Assembly (NCBI RefSeq): GCF_034439435.1
Contig: NZ_JAPCKJ010000001.1
Coordinates: forward strand, 930,001 to 994,000
Length of the DNA: 64,000 nucleotides
From: Sarcina sp034439435
GTDB lineage: Bacteria > Bacillota > Clostridia > Clostridiales > Clostridiaceae
Direction of reading: 5' to 3'
The notes under the pieces were generated by a model that was given only the letters and a program-made list of their open reading frames with translations, was not told the DNA's origin and made no database searches. Of the stretch, positions 61,832 to 64,000 are shown piece after piece (position 1 is the first letter of the stretch; every line of letters begins with the position of its first letter). Position numbers and translations under genes: made by a program.

Positions 61832-63868
61832 TTATATGTATATATCAGAAAATTCAATTTCAGCTTTTTCCATTAAATTATAGTAATTATTATTAAATAC
61901 ATGTTCTATTCTTTCAGTTTCCTTAAATAAATCTACATCATAAAAATACAATTTAAATCTATTACCATAATCTCCATGTATTTCTACCCTTAAATCTCCT
62001 CCTTGCATTTTCATTAAAGACTTACTTATATAAAGTCCTAATCCACTGCCTTCTTGAGTTCTATTTAAAGCTTTATTATTTTTTGTAAATTTGTCAAATA
62101 TATATTTTTGCTCATCATAGCTTATAGCAATTCCATCATTTTCTATCATTATTACAAGGTCTTTCTCTTCAAAATATATCTTTACATATATATTTCCATT
62201 TACTTCTCCATACTTAACTGAATTAGACAATATATTTAATATTATTCTTTCTAAAAACTCTCTATCAATAGCTACAAATATTTCTTCAAAATCTGGATCA
62301 AAAATAAAATTAATTTTTTTCTTTTTTATATACTCTGCGGATGCATCTAATATATTTTCAACAACATCAACTATATTAAGAACCATAACATTAGCTTCTA
62401 TCTGCCCTTCTGATATCTTATTAGCATCAATAAAATTATTTATTGTTCTTATAAGTCTTAAACAATTCTGTTTAATTACTAAGTTATTTCTTTCTATAGA
62501 TTCAATATTTTGCTTTTCTATATTTAAATTATTTAGTTGAAGAGCTGAATTTATTACATTTATAGGAGTCCTTAATTCATGACATATATTAGTAAAGAAT
62601 TCTCCCTTTATATTTTCTTCCTCTAATTTTTCTGTTAAATATTTATTTATTCTTAAAATATTATTTTTCTTCGTAACATCATTTATAATTATAAATTCAT
62701 AATTATCTCCAAAAGGTATTTTATAAACTTCTCCATTAGAATATCCACCATTAATATTCTTAAAAATTATTTCTTTGTGCGAATCTATACTACTCTTTTC
62801 TTTTGAATAAACTTGCTTTTTTAATATTCTTTTCTTTAAAACTTCCATACTTTCAGATAAAATAAATTCTCTATCACTAATTCCTAAAAAATTCAATGCT
62901 TCATTATTTAAATAGAACAGTTTCTCTTCTTTAAAAATAAAGATATAATCTCCAATTATAGAAACTATTTTATTAAATAATCGTTCTTCTCTACCTAGAA
63001 GCCTCTCTAACTCTTTTAGTTCATCTATTTTCTTCTGTAAATACCTTTTATTCTTTTTATATTCTTCTCTTTTTAAGATCATTATTTTATTAATATCATT
63101 AAAATTCTTATTTAATGAGAATCTTATTATTCCTTCTACTAAAATATAAAAGGCTGAAAAATCTAATATTTGACTAAAAAAAACATCTAATATACTTGTA
63201 TTTTTGATATCATCAAGATTATTTAAAAGTATAATATTACCTACTGAAAATAACAAAATATATCCAATTAAGTAATAAAAAAATTTATCAGATGTATTAC
63301 CTTCATCCATAAAAATCATTATAAGTAATACTACAAATAAAAGAACAACAAATATAAACATAAAATTATTTATATTTACCTCCTTAAGAATAGCTCTCAT
63401 TAATTTTACGTTATTTGCTATAATTACATAAATAATATTAAAAACAATATTTGATATTAATAAAATAATATTTAATTTTTTAAAGTCTATATTCTTTTTC
63501 TTACCTAGAATTATTACAAGCGTAACAAAGTATTGAAGTAGTACACTTATTACTTTATAAATTACCATGCTATCCGTTACGTATGCTTCTGCTTTAGTAA
63601 TCAAATAAAAGAATTTCGGTATAGTGAACCAATAAATTCCTATATTAACAAAGTAAATTAAATTATTTTTATTATTTATCCTACTACTTATTCCTATTAG
63701 TAATGTAGTGCCTAACATTACAACTGTAGCTAAATCTAGAAATTTATAAAATGAGATATATTTTTCTGTTCCTCTAAACAATAATGCTGATATTATTATT
63801 ATTATATATATTAACCTTAAGATATAATATTGTAACTTAGGATTTTCATATTCTACTTTATATTCCAC
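61832..63868 (-). CDS. Membrane sensor histidine kinase with PAS domain
   Basis: A 678-residue hybrid-free kinase. About eight hydrophobic spans fill the N-terminal 265 residues (MASE3-like sensor). A Lys/Glu-rich coiled coil (about 272-305) leads to a PAS domain (about 310-400, LNFLGISDREFI). The dimerisation domain carries His430 in NICHELRTPIN, and the ATPase domain has N-box NILSNSVKYGE, DNDGI-type segment and GSGLGLYISKSL. The start is GTG after GGGAGAAAG. It overlaps the preceding kinase gene by 11 bases and has no response regulator next to it in the window. The signal is unknown. Confidence 0.9.
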   Translation of the reverse strand: MEYKVEYENPKLQYYILRLIYIIIIISALLFRGTEKYISFYKFLDLATVVMLGTTLLIGISSRINNKNNLIYFVNIGIYWFTIPKFFYLITKAEAYVTDSMVIYKVISVLLQYFVTLVIILGKKKNIDFKKLNIILLISNIVFNIIYVIIANNVKLMRAILKEVNINNFMFIFVVLLFVVLLIMIFMDEGNTSDKFFYYLIGYILLFSVGNIILLNNLDDIKNTSILDVFFSQILDFSAFYILVEGIIRFSLNKNFNDINKIMILKREEYKKNKRYLQKKIDELKELERLLGREERLFNKIVSIIGDYIFIFKEEKLFYLNNEALNFLGISDREFILSESMEVLKKRILKKQVYSKEKSSIDSHKEIIFKNINGGYSNGEVYKIPFGDNYEFIIINDVTKKNNILRINKYLTEKLEEENIKGEFFTNICHELRTPINVINSALQLNNLNIEKQNIESIERNNLVIKQNCLRLIRTINNFIDANKISEGQIEANVMVLNIVDVVENILDASAEYIKKKKINFIFDPDFEEIFVAIDREFLERIILNILSNSVKYGEVNGNIYVKIYFEEKDLVIMIENDGIAISYDEQKYIFDKFTKNNKALNRTQEGSGLGLYISKSLMKMQGGDLRVEIHGDYGNRFKLYFYDVDLFKETERIEHVFNNNYYNLMEKAEIEFSDIYI

Positions 63869-64000
63869 ATTCTTTCTCCCTATTAAATTCCAATCTTATA
63901 TTTGTTCCTGTATCCTTAATTGAATTTATCTTTATAATTCCATTTTGTAATTCAACTAAGTTCTTAACAATATATAGCCCAATACCTGTGCTTTTGTTTT
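63858..64000 (-). CDS. Histidine kinase, C-terminal end only
   Basis: The visible 47 codons encode KSTGIGLYIVKNLVELQ and a short beta end, the G2 box and last strand of a histidine kinase ATPase domain. The gene enters from beyond the right edge. Its stop codon lies 8 bases inside the following kinase gene, so two kinases are produced from one transcript by overlapping translation. Confidence 0.85.
   Translation of the reverse strand, partial: NKSTGIGLYIVKNLVELQNGIIKINSIKDTGTNIRLEFNREKECGI

Noticed and set aside
1..64000. VirR boxes, CRISPR repeats, tRNA genes or insertion sequences
   Set aside because: No CCAGTT-type VirR box pair, no regularly spaced repeats, no cloverleaf-like gene and no transposase were recognised by eye.

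Overview
The window is chromosomal DNA of a low-GC, spore-forming, anaerobic Firmicute. The content points to Clostridium, most likely Clostridium perfringens or a close relative. The pointers are very A+T-rich DNA, strong AGGAGG-type ribosome sites with frequent TTG/GTG starts, the SCIFF peptide and its maturase, sporulation proteins (YunB, a BofC-like protein), a T-box leader and the yajC-tgt-queA-ruvBA/secDF arrangement. The species is inferred from gene content only. No rRNA, tRNA, CRISPR array, prophage or insertion sequence was recognised.

Layout. 1-3.5 kb: 5' part of an M19 dipeptidase gene, glyA, a divergent two-gene ThrE-type exporter and a CsoR-family repressor. 3.8-13.4 kb (minus): aspS, hisS, hemZ, a glyoxalase-II-like hydrolase, dtd, relA, apt and a RecJ-like protein whose metal-binding motifs are lost. 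13.5-21.8 kb (minus): secF, secD, the SCIFF maturase and its 46-residue precursor, yajC, tgt, queA, ruvB, ruvA. 22-27.6 kb: a BofC-like protein, a large wall-anchored double nucleotidase and a tyrosine phosphatase. 27.6-28.8 kb: a gene-poor stretch with a 27-residue membrane peptide, then a 70-residue zinc-ribbon peptide. 28.8-30.7 kb: a probable corrinoid cluster (ECF S-component, DUF4430 protein, PduO-like adenosyltransferase, small membrane protein). 30.8-38.5 kb: yebC, yigZ-type gene, MocR regulator, nucleotidyltransferase, an unknown gene, a JAMM-HflX fusion, hpt, yunB.

38.6-41.2 kb holds a class A penicillin-binding protein gene interrupted by one in-frame stop. It is followed by a sodium:alanine symporter, an unknown gene and a GNAT fusion protein. 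44.8-49.2 kb is a polyamine locus: XRE-cupin regulator followed by potABCD. 49.2-57.3 kb: ndk, acylphosphatase, an unknown gene, D,D-carboxypeptidase, a PpaX-like phosphatase, asnA behind a T-box with specifier AAC, a TPR protein, lrgAB and a small secreted protein. A roughly 270-bp imperfect palindrome (57.34-57.61 kb) precedes topB on the minus strand. The end holds an amidohydrolase, tspO and two overlapping histidine kinase genes, the last one cut by the window edge.

Most of the first 37 kb is on the minus strand. Convergent gene pairs repeatedly share one bidirectional hairpin terminator. Many start codons were placed on TTG/GTG/ATG codons lying 5-10 bases after a Shine-Dalgarno sequence rather than at the longest open frame, and each such case is stated in the entry.
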